Assembly: GCA_016110215.1 (NCBI GenBank)
Contig: JADWQD010000020.1
Location: forward strand, 372,001 to 436,000
From: Capronia americana
Taxonomy: Eukaryota > Ascomycota > Eurotiomycetes > Chaetothyriales > Herpotrichiellaceae
DNA: 64,000 bases
Reading direction: 5' to 3'
Every line of letters starts with the position of its first letter. The stretch's first letter is position 1. Shown in pieces: positions 21,668 through 32,190 of this stretch. The notes beneath the pieces were generated by a model. The model ran no database searches and was not told the origin of the DNA. It was given only the letters and a program-made list of their open reading frames with translations. The translations under genes were made by a program, and so were the position numbers.

Positions 21668-22925
21668 TCACCGATACCGATGGTAATTCATGCCAAAACC
21701 AAGACCATGCCAGTCAGGGAGGCGGGCGAATCGCTCATCTGTACGCCGGGCGGCTTCCCTCGTTGCAGCTGCGGCAGCTTGTCCAGGAGATTCTGGCTCT
21801 ATGATGAACGCCGTTCGTGGCTTTCGGATAATCTCGGGATATTCTAACCCCACAGAACTTTCCGTGGTGCTTGCTCGCGAGTGTGTTGGAACAGAGATGA
21901 AGGGCAGATGCTTCTCCTCTGCCGACAACGGCCGCTGCTTGAAAGGGTTGTGCTTCGAAGCAGGGCTGGAAGGGCGACCACCGAGAGAACAGGACGAATG
22001 GTGGTCCTCTCCCGAAATCGCGACAGGCTGCGGCTCTGCCGGCATGGTCAGAACAGCTTGAGGTTGATGTTGAGGTTCCTGCTCCCCGGTTTCGCTCTGA
22101 GGAGTGGAGGCCGCGGAGTCCTCCGGCTTCGAGATCTGACCTTCAAACGTGTTCACCTCTGCATCCTTTCTCCTGTTGTACACTACCCAGTCTTCGATCA
22201 GTGGAGTGTCTGGCTTGGTTGCTCTCCGCGCCTCGCGCGTTTCCTTCCGGTTGACCATATCCCAATCTGGTTCGAGCGGAACAATTTCCCAAGTCTTGTC
22301 GGCACTGAGACGCTTCTTGGCGGAAAGCTCCTTCGCCTTCACCGTATCGTTGGGCTGGAGCTTCGAGCCGTATCTGCCAACCTTGCCCTTAACGTCAGTA
22401 GGGTCGTAACCGCCCAGCCCATCCCGCAGTACACTCTTCTGCGCATTCCGTCCCAGTATCTCCCATCCATCCACTTCAGCACCATAAGCGTCATCCTCTG
22501 GTCGAGCATGCTTTGGATCTTTTGTTCCACGCCTCTCGTGGCCTTCAGTCTCGGCGGCATCTAGGGTCTCGCCGCCGCGATGACTGTCATGTCGGCTATA
22601 TGACCCCGACAGATACGGGTCCTCTTCAGAATGGTATGCTCGCATGTCGAGGCCAGACATGCTCGTCGCTATGTTGAGGATGGGCCGAGTTATCCACCTG
22701 GTGAGGAACACCGACTCTGTCAATTTGGGTTCGAATTTCCCTTTGGGATCGCAGGTGGACGAGAAGGTAGGTGGCGCCAGTCTGAATGTCTGCTCGATTA
22801 GTTTCAGAACTGCTGTTGTCTTTGAATTCCGGTTCCAAAGTATTAACGAGGGTATAATTCTTTACCAGAGTTTGTCGAAGGAGAGGAGAGAGAAACCAAA
22901 GATGGAGGGACTCTAATATATCCAT
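21668..22925 (-). CDS. Hypothetical disordered protein, fungal (2 exons)
   Basis: Minus model of 403 aa: exon 1 22925-22866, intron 22865-22820 (GTAAAG...AAAG, 46 nt), exon 2 22819-21668. The splice is inferred: the long frame has no ATG at its 5' end but stays protein-like upstream (LIEQTFRLAPPTFSS, CDPKGKFEPKLTESVFLTRW), and exon 1 gives MDILESLHLWFLSPLLRQTL. The body is hydrophilic, with DGWEILGRNA, KTWEIVPLEPDWDMV and IEDWVVYNRRKD segments, then Pro/Ser/Gln-rich disorder and an Ala/Arg-rich helix near the C-terminus. No known domain is recognised. The 5' exon is less certain than the main exon. Confidence 0.6.
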
Positions 22926-24356
22926 CTCCCCGTTTGCAAGAATTCTGCAACCATCACCACATTTCCCAAGGTTGACAAACAGGAGGGCATGACTCCTCGT
23001 GGACGGTCAGTCGGTTGATTGTTTGGTGTTCGAAGATCGCCGGAGCGGTCCTTGCCCTCCCAATTTCGTCACTGGCGAAAATGATGGTTTGCTCAGAGGC
23101 CAGTCGATTATGGGGATTGTGAGAAGGCCAGATTCTATGGTGGTACTGAGGAGTTCTGTCGAATATACCCTTCAGAGTGCAGGCCATCATCGATTGGTCT
23201 GGTTCACAGTTTTGGGCGGTGAACAATATTCGGGACCGTAGACAGGGCATGCTCTGAGTATAAATGAGCGCGGCGGCATAGGTTCTTGAAATCCTGCTCG
23301 ATGCATCCCTTGAGCCAGGGATGAGGACTTGCTTTGCTGCAGGGCGTCGGTAGGGCTCGTAATGCGGGATTCCATCTGTTAATCTGGGGACCACCTCGGC
23401 TTCTGCGTCGTTATTGATTCAGGAACGAGTGGCCTATGTGTAGAGGTCTCATCTCCCTGTAGCTCTATCTAAGTGGCTCTTTAATGGGGCTGCTCTCCTC
23501 CTTGATAGCTCGTGGAGGATGCTTCCACTCGACAGAGGGTTGAAATCATGGCTGATTTGAACCCTAATGTGAGTCGAGCCAAGTGCTTCAACAGCCAAAT
23601 TGCTATTCTAGCGATTTGCCGAACCGTCGGAGAGAGAAATCAGGTTTGTCGAGGAGTGAACTTTCAAACAGATGTGATATTTCCACGTCATCGATCCGCG
23701 GTTGGCGGTGTCTGCGAAACTCGCTAATCCCTCAAGCTACAGTGTATCACATACCGAGTCCGTTGTTTAGCCTTTACCATGTTCCAAACTCGCAGTCCCG
23801 AGTTCTGAACGTAGCTTTGGTTCATTTCCCTGCCTTTCGCTCCAGCACGCATTCCGGTGGTGCATCACGATACACAGCATTCAGATTTTGTGCCCGAGAT
23901 CAGGGTCATGTTTCGGTTTCGAAAACTGCGTCCGGGTACAGAGATGGCTACGTACACAAGGTATTTTGGACTCCTCCACCGCGGGCGCTCGAGCAGAGCA
24001 GTTGGTGCCAGCAGCGGGGGAGAACGACCACTGCGCTTTCTCCCTGCGTGGACTGGGTCTGGCGGGGCTGTAGATGAATCGTCGTCAACGCGCAACGCAT
24101 CCTGCTTCTACGTTCGCTTCCGTTCCTGCTTCCGGTCCCGGTATTCACTTCCCCCGAATGTAGGCGAAGCGACCCTGTCTGCAGTATCGGCCAACTTGTC
24201 GGTTCCTTCGGTATATCAATGCCGATGTCGTTTCGCGGCGCGCTCTTGTCCCTGCTGTCCCACTGGGAGTTAGACTGTGGTCAAAAGTGGAAGGGAAGCT
24301 GGCAGCTATCTCTTTCCATGAGATCTGGAATGATACAGCCTGGGCACTCCTTGGAG
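22926..24356. other. Intergenic, about 1.4 kb, no supported gene
   Basis: Several medium frames exist (22954-23394 minus, 23583-24077 and 23857-24273 plus), but they overlap in different registers, have shadow-like composition and show no motif. Left unannotated. Confidence 0.5.
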
Positions 24357-24842
24357 CTAAGATTCAGCCTGAGACTCACTGCAGTCGCTACCACTAACCC
24401 CAAAAGTTTCATCTCCAGAGAGATTATCCGATGCATGGACGCCATCACCACCACCATCATCATCGTCATAATCAGAATAGTCCACATAATTCGCAACATC
24501 CGAAAACATGACTGCAATTCTCGCGGATGCCGGGGCGGTGTTGAGATACCCGTTCGCGACGAATTCCCGGTCCCATTCATGGTCGGCGGTTATGCTCTCC
24601 TCATCTGAGATCATGACCCAGTCGCCATCGATCTCTTCCATGTCCTCGACATCCTCTTCCACATCGGACTCGGTTTCGGAATGGTAATTGCTGGTATCTG
24701 TTCGGAAACCCCGTAGCCCTCCGATCCTCCAGCAAGACATGTCGATGACACGCGGCTGTGGGGGAGGAGCAACAAAAGGAAAATACATGCGGAGCTTCAT
24801 CGCACTGGCAATGGCCATTGATAGCATGCGTTTCCGAGGCAT
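24357..24842 (-). CDS. Acidic hypothetical protein
   Basis: Single-exon minus frame, 161 aa with an ATG. A short basic start (MPRKR) is followed by a hydrophobic-leaning segment and then a long acidic region: ETESDVEEDVEDMEEIDGD, SDEES, and a run of Asp (YSDYDDDDGGGDG). The composition resembles acidic nuclear or disordered fungal proteins, but acidic runs can also arise by chance on the reverse of CT-rich DNA. No domain is recognised; reality and function are uncertain. Confidence 0.4.
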   Translation of the reverse strand: MPRKRMLSMAIASAMKLRMYFPFVAPPPQPRVIDMSCWRIGGLRGFRTDTSNYHSETESDVEEDVEDMEEIDGDWVMISDEESITADHEWDREFVANGYLNTAPASARIAVMFSDVANYVDYSDYDDDDGGGDGVHASDNLSGDETFGVSGSDCSESQAES

Positions 24843-25407
24843 TTGAGGGGGAATATTTAGACAACAGTGATGAATAACGGTCGTGTGGAGGCGGCAGTAT
24901 GAAAACGCAAACCTGGCACAAGAGACAGAGAAAAGCTCACTTTATATCGCATCATAGCCTGTCTGGTCTCCAGGCGCTCACGTTAATCAGTGACAGTGTA
25001 ACATGCGTGAGGACTTCCATTGCACACGAAGGTGCTGATCTGTTCACTCCAATGACGGGTGCCTGGTAGAAACAGGCTCTGTGAATCCTTCCAGCTTCAG
25101 TCAAAGTGTAATCGGCAAGCCCCTGAAGGCTTGGCGTGATGTCAGCCTTGTTGTCCACAGTGTTCACACCGGCGCACTGTTTTTTGGGCAGATAGCCCAC
25201 AAGAAGTGGAGGTCACAGCATTTTCATTTGATTTCAGTGCTAAGCAATGCACCAGCATGTAAGCCAATAGCCAATGTTGTACCGTATGGCATGTCTCGTC
25301 AAGTTGCCAGCAGACCCAATAGTTCATGCAAGAGCATACAGAATAGGATACCTTGTTATGGTCCAGCAGGGCTCTGCGCCACAAGCCTCGAATCAACATG
25401 CAACCTC
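24843..25407. other. Intergenic
   Basis: No supported gene; a plus frame through 25081-25566 overlaps the end of the next gene antisense and has no motif. Confidence 0.55.
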
Positions 25408-26871
25408 TCAGAACCCCTTCTCAAAATCAGGAGTAGTGAGTTCTTCTTTGACGAACGGCCTAGTCAAGCGATAAGACCACCCCGGCTTTTCTTTGGCGGA
25501 CATCTCCTTGGCTGCCGCACCCCGTTCTTTCTTCTCTGGATCACGATGTGTATTTGCCTCACTTGAAGGGTGAATTTGCTGCTCGATCGAATGAGGGCTG
25601 CCTTTATGATTCAATCTGCGCTCTCGGAGGTTGCTGCGCGACAATCTATTGATGAGGTTTCCTAGCTTTCTGCCCACTGGTGAGCTGACCAAAGAAGAAC
25701 TTCTCTGCCGTGCCTTTGAGAGTCTGTCTGAGACCGACGATGCTTGGCTGTCGGATCGCTCAGGAGATTGATTCGTGTTCAAGTTTTCCGGTGTTGTCAG
25801 AGACCGATGGCGGCTGGTAGCTGGCGCCACCTCGTCCGGTCCTGAGCTGGAATTGACCTCTGAGATCTTGCTTAGCTGTGCAATGGAAGGGCTACCTGCG
25901 TTGAAATACTCGGGTGTACGCCGCAGCTGAGCTTGATATATCCATTTCTTCCGGAGTGAGATCGGAACGTCATGAGCATTTGTATCCATGATGGAGCTGT
26001 GGACAGCCAAACGAACCCCTCTGCGAGAGAATCTCCGTGCCAACGCATCTTGCTTTTTCTTCTTGTTGGAAGTGGGCAGAACGTCCTCGACCACTGAAAT
26101 ATCAACACCAGTAGCAGAGGACAAGTTTCGACCGTGTGCACCGGGTTTGAAAGAAGGAGGTGTGTCGACAGTTCCAGCAGAAGAGGTCGAGGAGGAGTGC
26201 TCGTGAGACGTCCTATCGAGGTTGTGAAGATCCTTGATGGCATGTCTGCTCGCAAAGACGGTCTCGAGGATTGCAAGATCTTCTTGCATGGTGTGAGGAG
26301 AAGACTCAGCGAGGCGACCGGGTGAGCTGAAAGATATTAGAGATGCAGGGTGTGTTAGTTAGGTCAGGATCGCTTACTTGTGCATCCCATATTCCTTGCC
26401 ATGATGCAGTACGGTACGCATGACAATCAGGGTGGTCTTGTTCGCCTCAAGATGTTTCTGTAGCTTCTTGACATATCTCTTCTTAGCCAACCAACCGACT
26501 GCACTAGTGTTCGGGCCGTTAGCCTTCTGCATCTCTTTGCAACAGTCCGCTATGTCCTCGAAGATCCCTCCGAGGTGACCTTGGATTTCGGCTAGATCTT
26601 GATCAAAAGCTTCTGTGTAGAGGTCTTTGTTGGCATTGACTGCAGTATCGAGACTTCTGAGTTCACCAGCAAGAAGTTTGAGTTCTTCGGCCGCATTGGA
26701 GATCTCGGTCGAGGTGCTTTCATGGCCACAGTGCTGGCGTTGCTTGTTGAGGTCGTCGGACAAGGCATCTGCTTGGGACGCAAGTTCGGTGAGGTCCGTT
26801 TTCTCTTCAGCGGACGGGGAAGAAGCGGTAAAGTGAGAGAAAGAGGTGGGTTTGTTCTCCGTTTCAGCCAT
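25408..26871 (-). CDS. Helical N-terminal-domain protein of the fungal STAND-associated type, no NACHT (2 exons)
   Basis: Minus model of 470 aa: exon 1 26871-26378, intron 26377-26327 (GTAAGC...TTTCAG, 51 nt), exon 2 26326-25408. Residues about 1-165 form an alpha-helical domain: LAAELKLL-type amphipathic helices, DLAEIQGHLGGIFEDI, then KKRYVKKLQKHLEANKTTLI. This resembles the helical N-terminal domain found at the front of many fungal NACHT/ankyrin (STAND) proteins. Exon 2 continues with DLAILETVFASRHAIKDL and then a long Ser/Arg-rich disordered region with basic clusters (SNKKKKQD, RFSRRGVR, LSKARQRSS). No NTPase or repeat domain follows. The joined frame supports one gene. The function is unknown; a signalling or scaffold role is only inference. 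Confidence 0.7.
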
Positions 26872-27286
26872 GATGGCGAGGAAGACGAAGCTGCTTTGGA
26901 CAACGTGCAATGAAAAGTTGGTGAGAAGTGAGTTCCAGGCAAAGTCAGTGGGAGTCGCGTTGTAGAGTGAGGTTGCAGTCGATGAAGCATGCATCACGAT
27001 CGCAGCCGCCGACCTTCACCAGTGAAGGCAAGAGGAATCGACAACTCAGTGAATAAGATTCGCAGTACATTGGGAAAGTCCCAGCTCGTCTCTACTGTGG
27101 GCTTTGGATGGATGGGACACTATCGCAGCTAGGTCTGTCAATCTGTCATACGCTTTCTTAGAATTCCGCCTTCAAAGCACTGTTTGCTTGCATATTCCCA
27201 TCCGATTAGGCCAATCTCATCGCCATCTCGCGCACCCATCAACGTGAGATACCTTCCTGCCCGATCCATTTCATTCAGTCCAGCAT
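26872..27286. other. Intergenic; promoter of the helical-domain gene
   Basis: No supported gene. A minus frame at 27138-27383 overlaps the end of the BTB gene in another register (GARDGDEIGLIGWEYASK); an alternative 3' exon cannot be excluded but is not supported. Confidence 0.5.
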
Positions 27287-28750
27287 TCAATTCGCCCATC
27301 CATCCCACCACTTTTGGAAGTCGCAACACCTGCACCTGACTCTGATCGATGTGTACCGGTCGTAGCCGATGCGCAGGTTCCACTCGCGACGACAGCGTGG
27401 GCAGTCAGGCTCATAGTTGACGAATCCGATGAAATGATCGAAAGCATTCTTGATCATCCCGATCTCGGCCTGTAGGCTCTCATTTGCATCGCGAAGATCG
27501 TCCTTTATTTTCTGGTTGGCTGATCGTGACTGCTCCAGCGCCTGCTCTTTGGATACCACTAATCTCTCCAGGTCATCGACCTTTTGACTCAGCTTTTGAA
27601 GCATAGAGTCAGACCTCTTAGGTTTATTCTCCTGCAGCGTCCTGTTCGCACTCTTCATCTTCGCCACAGAATTCTTCTCGTCAAGCAACTCATGGTGCAA
27701 AGACTTGTTCATGTTCTCCAACTGACCTGCCGTGGTCTTGGCTGCGTCAGCTGTGCTTTCAGCTAATGCCAGAGACCCTGACAATCTTTCCACCTGAGAC
27801 ATCAGCACTTTCTCACGGTCTTCTGACATGGACTTCTGTTGGAGATTATCTGTCTTCAAAGCTGAAAGTTGGTCCCTGATCTTTTCCCGGTCCAGAAGGG
27901 TGTGTTTCAGTTGGCTGGTCCATTGGTGGCGAACGGACATCATAGCGCTCCAAGTCATGGGATGGAGCTCTTCGATCAGAGACACCAAGGCACTATCTTT
28001 CTCCACAACTGGCAGATGTCTTGCGCAGACGCTAATGAATGATTTTGCAAACTCTTTATGTTCTCGGAGAACAAAGACCGCGCATGTACGAAAGTCACCA
28101 GAAAGCGGGAGACCTGTCTGTAACTCGATTTCAAACCAGGCCGACACCTTTCTCATGGCGATCTCCTTCAGTGCAAGAATCTCTAGCTTCTCTGCCGCAA
28201 CATACAAGTCTACCTCGGAGATGACTTCAGCGTAGTCCTTGCAGGAAACCATATCGTATGGGTCTTTCAGCGCAGCCTGTTTTCCCAGCATGATCGCCCA
28301 CTTCTCTTTATTGGTAACGGTGTCTGTCGTCTTGGTAGTGCCATCGTTGAGGTTGACTGTCATTGGCTTCCCTTTCACGGTGGTAAGGAACTTGTCTGTG
28401 ATGGGGAACTTCTGATGGAGGGGCAGGTGAGCGGAAGCGTTGGAAGCGATGGACTTCCGATAGGACTCTGGAATATCACCCTTATAGATGAACGCAAGAA
28501 TCTTTCCCAGTGCAGCAGGTGACACGTCGTTGAGCATATAGGCTTCGCCGTCAAATAGCTAGAAGTCGTGTTAGTGGTGCTGCATGCAAGGAGACGGATT
28601 CGACCGGACCACCGATCCAGACGCAGCTTTTCTCAGCACCGGCGAACTAGCGGCCACAATCGTCCTGTGAACAAAAAAGAACTCCCCATTGCAAATGAGG
28701 ATAAGGTCGGACCCTTCTGCAGTCGTGAGGTAACGCAGTAAGCTGCCCAT
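27287..28750 (-). CDS. BTB/POZ protein with coiled coil and C-terminal Cys knuckles (2 exons)
   Basis: Minus model of 469 aa: exon 1 28750-28613, intron 28612-28559 (GTGGTC...TTCTAG with a CTAAC branch site), exon 2 28558-27287. The BTB fold spans residues about 1-140: SDLILICNGEFFFVHRTIVA (the strand-helix HR motif), then LFDGEAYMLNDVSPAAL and GKILAFIYKGDIPESY. An insert separates this from a BACK-like helical part (YVAAEKLEILALKEIAMRKV). Residues about 240-400 form a coiled coil, and the end has CPRC...CRCC knuckles (EPDCPRCRREW, RCRCCDFQKWW) likely to bind zinc. BTB proteins commonly act as cullin-3 adaptors or dimerising regulators. The role here is not known. Confidence 0.75.
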
Positions 28751-29194
28751 CTTGAGAGGCTGAAGATAAAGCGTGGTTGGGAAAGTATAGCCAAAGGTGA
28801 AGTGGGACGTTGGTGGAAGCGAGAAGTGAAGAGGAGGTGAATCCCAATTCAGCAAACAACGCATTCGGCAGATAGTGGCGGTTCTCAAATGTCAGATTTG
28901 ACAAGCTTGGCCCAACTGCAATTGCCCCGAGTCTGCTTCGATGATGCAGAATCCTACCAGGGATTCGAAAACAGCGCTCCTCGGGTGAGGATCATAATGC
29001 CTCCATTCCTGCCTGAATGCCCTCCGTTTTGCACACCCACCACTCGCATCAGGTCTGGGTCAGCCGACATCTGAATAAGGTCCAGTCGCCTCAACCTTAC
29101 TTTCTGTGGCGAAATTTGTAGGCAGCCAGCCTATGTTCAAATTCAGTACTCCTAGGAATCATTAATTGTCACCATCCACTTCGAGGTTCTTTCT
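28751..29194. other. Intergenic
   Basis: BTB gene promoter and 3' flank of the DUF2458 gene; nothing else seen. Confidence 0.6.
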
Positions 29195-30076
29195 TCACTC
29201 CCCATCCCCGAACAGATCCTCTAAAGTCTGACACATCCGCTTCTGCAACTCTCTCAACTCCCCCTTATCAATTTTCCCTTTGTGCTGTCCAGGGGCCTCC
29301 TCCGGTCCATCCTTCAAAATCACCAACTCGTGCTTGACAGCGAAGAACGGCACGCCCATCTCTCTGAGTTGCCTGTCAAAGTCTGCCGTCATAGCACACA
29401 GCGCTTTGTAGACCTTCTCGTCGTAGGCTTTGAGTTCTGCTTCGTTCGCCTTTTGCTGCTCAGCATCTGGCAACAGCGGTTCTGTCGAAGCTGCCGGCAC
29501 GTTGGAACCAAGTGACTTCAATATAGCCGAAACTTGTTGCGACGTGCCTGGCCTTCCCTGCTGTCGCTCGACGATGGCTTCGCGACCTGCCCACCACTCT
29601 TCCTCATGCTTGTGCTGCTCATTGATCAGATGTTTGACTCTGTTTGCAACCTTCTCGTTAGGAACGAGATGGCGAGTGACATGTTTTAAGGCTGCTGGCC
29701 AGGTAGTGATGGTTGACGCATCCGGAGTGTCATACTTGGGAGTGGAGGTTTTACTGCGAAGGGACTCTGCTGATGCACCGGGCATTGGCATCCTGGTCTG
29801 ATGCTGAATTTGAGCGGGTTTAGGCGATCGTTGTCGATGGGTAGACGGGGAAATAGATCTATCGTAAATATTAGGTTGTGGAAATAGGCCAAGGCCTGGT
29901 ATGCTTGTTGTAGCGATGTTGGTTGAATTTGTCTGGACCGGAAGTTGATTACTTTGACAAATACTAGGATATGGAGAAGTCTCGTGTGGTTGATATTGCA
30001 TTTGCTGTGGCTGGCGGGACAGGCTGTTCAGCGCTGCCAGTACGCGCTGAACCTCCGGGTTGCGGCTGCCCTCCAT
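29195..30076 (-). CDS. DUF2458 family protein
   Basis: Intronless minus frame, 293 aa, ATG at 30076. The N-terminal 110 residues are Gln/Pro/Ser-rich and disordered. The conserved part begins TTWPAALKHVTRHLV, continues with EEEWWAGREAIVERQQGR (the WWxGREA segment that I associate with DUF2458), and ends in a helical region KVYKALCAMTADFDRQL, MGVPFFAVKHELV and LRELQKRMCQTLEDLFGD. DUF2458 proteins are fungal, about this size, and of unknown function. No catalytic motif is visible. Confidence 0.8.
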   Translation of the reverse strand: MEGSRNPEVQRVLAALNSLSRQPQQMQYQPHETSPYPSICQSNQLPVQTNSTNIATTSIPGLGLFPQPNIYDRSISPSTHRQRSPKPAQIQHQTRMPMPGASAESLRSKTSTPKYDTPDASTITTWPAALKHVTRHLVPNEKVANRVKHLINEQHKHEEEWWAGREAIVERQQGRPGTSQQVSAILKSLGSNVPAASTEPLLPDAEQQKANEAELKAYDEKVYKALCAMTADFDRQLREMGVPFFAVKHELVILKDGPEEAPGQHKGKIDKGELRELQKRMCQTLEDLFGDGE

Positions 30077-30915
30077 CTTGAAGAATGCCTAGAGTAGCTG
30101 CGACGGATGATTCCCATCGGTGGTACTTTGGTCTTTTGCAAGAAAGTATGACGTATATCGCTGGCGAAGACCACAAGATCAATCTCGGGAAATGGGTTGA
30201 AGGACGAAGAGCTGCAAGTTGAAGGTCGGACAAAGGCCCCCTTCAGCGACAAGACGCCGGATTGCTTGGCAATACTTCAGCCTCATGTCCTGACGAGGCT
30301 GCACTTGTCTCACTCCATTCTGTGCGAGGCTTGCGGCTAATTAGGTGCATGACGGACGCAGAGACATCATTTGCAAGAAGGATCTGAAGTGTTTTCTATT
30401 TATAGAGGTAACAGTCATGTCCGTCGCTGTGTGTGCGCTACTCAGGTGATGAGGCAGGAGTGGGAGCATCGTCCAGTTAGACATTGCCGAAGAAATCTCA
30501 GCTGTCTGGTTGGCGGGCGCCTTAAGGCAAGGCTGTCCACGTTCCGCTAGAAGGTTATGAACCTAACTCGCATAGAGCCGGTGCTTGGGTTGGTCTTCAG
30601 TTATGAACAGCTCATTGGTGCGGCGAGGATCAGTAATTGAACACGACATTGTAAGCGGCCACGGCGGTCATTAGAAACCCATCATCACCCCGTTCAACCA
30701 TCGGAGACTATGCTCCTGAATGCAAGCACATATCTTCTCCAAGAGGCAGGACCAGGCTGTTATGACGACCCTGGATCAGGTAAGCCACAGACGGTCATTC
30801 AAAGTCAAGAATGAAAATATAAGACACGGCGCTCCTACGTCTCAATCCGAGCGACGTAGCAGTAGCTTCATCGTTTAGATTAGCATCTTCCCAATACGCT
30901 TGTCTCATAATCATA
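30077..30915. other. Divergent promoter region, DUF2458 gene / NmrA-like gene
   Basis: About 840 bp between divergent genes with no coding signal; it should hold both promoters. Confidence 0.6.
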
Positions 30916-31869
30916 ATGTCAACCCGACCATTCAAAAAGGTTGTTGTTGTCGGCGGTTCTGGAGCCGCAGGAGCGCCCATCGTTCAAGCCCTTCTAGAGG
31001 CTAAAAAGTTCGAAGTGTCCGTACTCAGCCGTCTCACATCCCAGTCGACATTTCCAGAGGGCGTTAATGTCATCAAAACGGATTATATACCTGACAAGCT
31101 CGTCGCCGCTCTGAAGGGCCAAGACGCCGTCATCTCGACCATAGCCACGTTTTCAGTCGAACAACAAAATCTTCTCATCGATGCTTCTGTCGAGGCAGGT
31201 GTGCGCCGGTTCCTGCCCTCAGAGTACGGCGTCGATACCTCTGACCAGAGCATTGGGGAGCTTGTTCCACCTCTCGGAGCAAAAAACGAGACCGTAACCT
31301 ACCTCAAGGCCAAAGAGACATCTGGCCTGAGCTGGACGGCACTCATCGTGGGCGCATTCTTCGACTGGGTGTTCGAGACGCCGGGCGTTTTGGGCTGGAA
31401 TTTGCCAGAGAAGAGCGTCACCTTGTTCGATGGAGGGGATATCGAGTTTGAGGCCACGAACCTTGCACAAATAGCCCGCTCGGTTGTCGCGATTCTGGAA
31501 CACCCCGAAGAGACTGAAAATCAATACGTCTATGTCAACAGCTTCACAACCACACAGAACAAGACTTTGAAGGCATTTGAGGACCTCAGTGGAGAGAAGT
31601 TCAAGGTAACACATGCTAAGATGGAAGATTACAGCAAGGCGGCACAAGAGAAGATTAGGTCCGATCCAGGGAAGGGAGCAGCGTACGTTCAGGGCGCCTT
31701 CGATGCGATCATCCTAATCATGCTCAACCATCGAGGGTACAGTGGGTATTCAAAGACCAAGGGGCTTTGGAACAAGAGACTTGGGCTGCCAGAGGAGAAG
31801 CTCGAGGATACCGTCAGGGCGGTTCTAGCCAAAGCTGCGGCACAATCGAAAGGGGAGGGGAGTTCATAG
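30916..31869 (+). CDS. NmrA-like / isoflavone-reductase-family NAD(P)-binding protein
   Basis: Intronless frame, 317 aa. The N-terminus has the atypical-SDR glycine motif VVVVGGSGAAGAPIV (about 9-23), then SRLTSQSTFP, DYIPDKLVAALKGQDAVIST, and the family signature RRFLPSEYGVDT. The region GLSWTALIVGAFFDWVF and the C-terminal helices match PCBER/isoflavone-reductase-like fungal proteins. A Lys in the YLKAKE stretch sits where the catalytic Lys is found in reductases of this group. Members reduce phenolic or other secondary metabolites, or act as NAD(P)-sensing regulators such as NmrA. Length fits a reductase; substrate unknown. Confidence 0.88.
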   Translation: MSTRPFKKVVVVGGSGAAGAPIVQALLEAKKFEVSVLSRLTSQSTFPEGVNVIKTDYIPDKLVAALKGQDAVISTIATFSVEQQNLLIDASVEAGVRRFLPSEYGVDTSDQSIGELVPPLGAKNETVTYLKAKETSGLSWTALIVGAFFDWVFETPGVLGWNLPEKSVTLFDGGDIEFEATNLAQIARSVVAILEHPEETENQYVYVNSFTTTQNKTLKAFEDLSGEKFKVTHAKMEDYSKAAQEKIRSDPGKGAAYVQGAFDAIILIMLNHRGYSGYSKTKGLWNKRLGLPEEKLEDTVRAVLAKAAAQSKGEGSS

Positions 31870-32190
31870 GTGCCTCGGGGGGGCTCACCTCGGGTTTCTG
31901 CCTTCGAATGGATGACGGGATCTGCATGTAGCTAGACTTGTAGTCCGCCGTATCGATCCCCCAAAAAAGTGGGCCGTCCTCCATCATGCCATGTTCGTTT
32001 CCGAAGCTTCGTTTTGCTATTGAAGAAGTCTTCCCAATCGAACACTTCGTCCGCGTCTCTTGCCCTCTCCGTGTACATTAGTTACCATTGCTCGAAACAG
32101 CATCTCAAATGTGGACGGTATAGCAAAAGCAACTACACAGAGCCATTTTCCATCCCCAAAAGAGCCGACATGAAGACCTTCTCGTTCAAC
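31870..32190. other. Intergenic
   Basis: 3' flank of the reductase and 5' UTR/promoter of the COX14-like gene. The downstream frame is open from 31969 but the extra N-terminus is not protein-like. Confidence 0.55.

Noticed and set aside
21881..22564. 227-codon plus frame
   Set aside because: Antisense to the hypothetical gene at 21668-22925, whose composition is more protein-like and whose frame extends further.
23583..24273. Two overlapping plus frames of 138-164 codons
   Set aside because: They overlap in different registers with no motif; Arg/Ser/Cys-rich composition suggests chance frames.
27138..27383. Alternative C-terminal exon of the BTB gene
   Set aside because: It would remove the second Cys knuckle and no splice pair was found to connect it.
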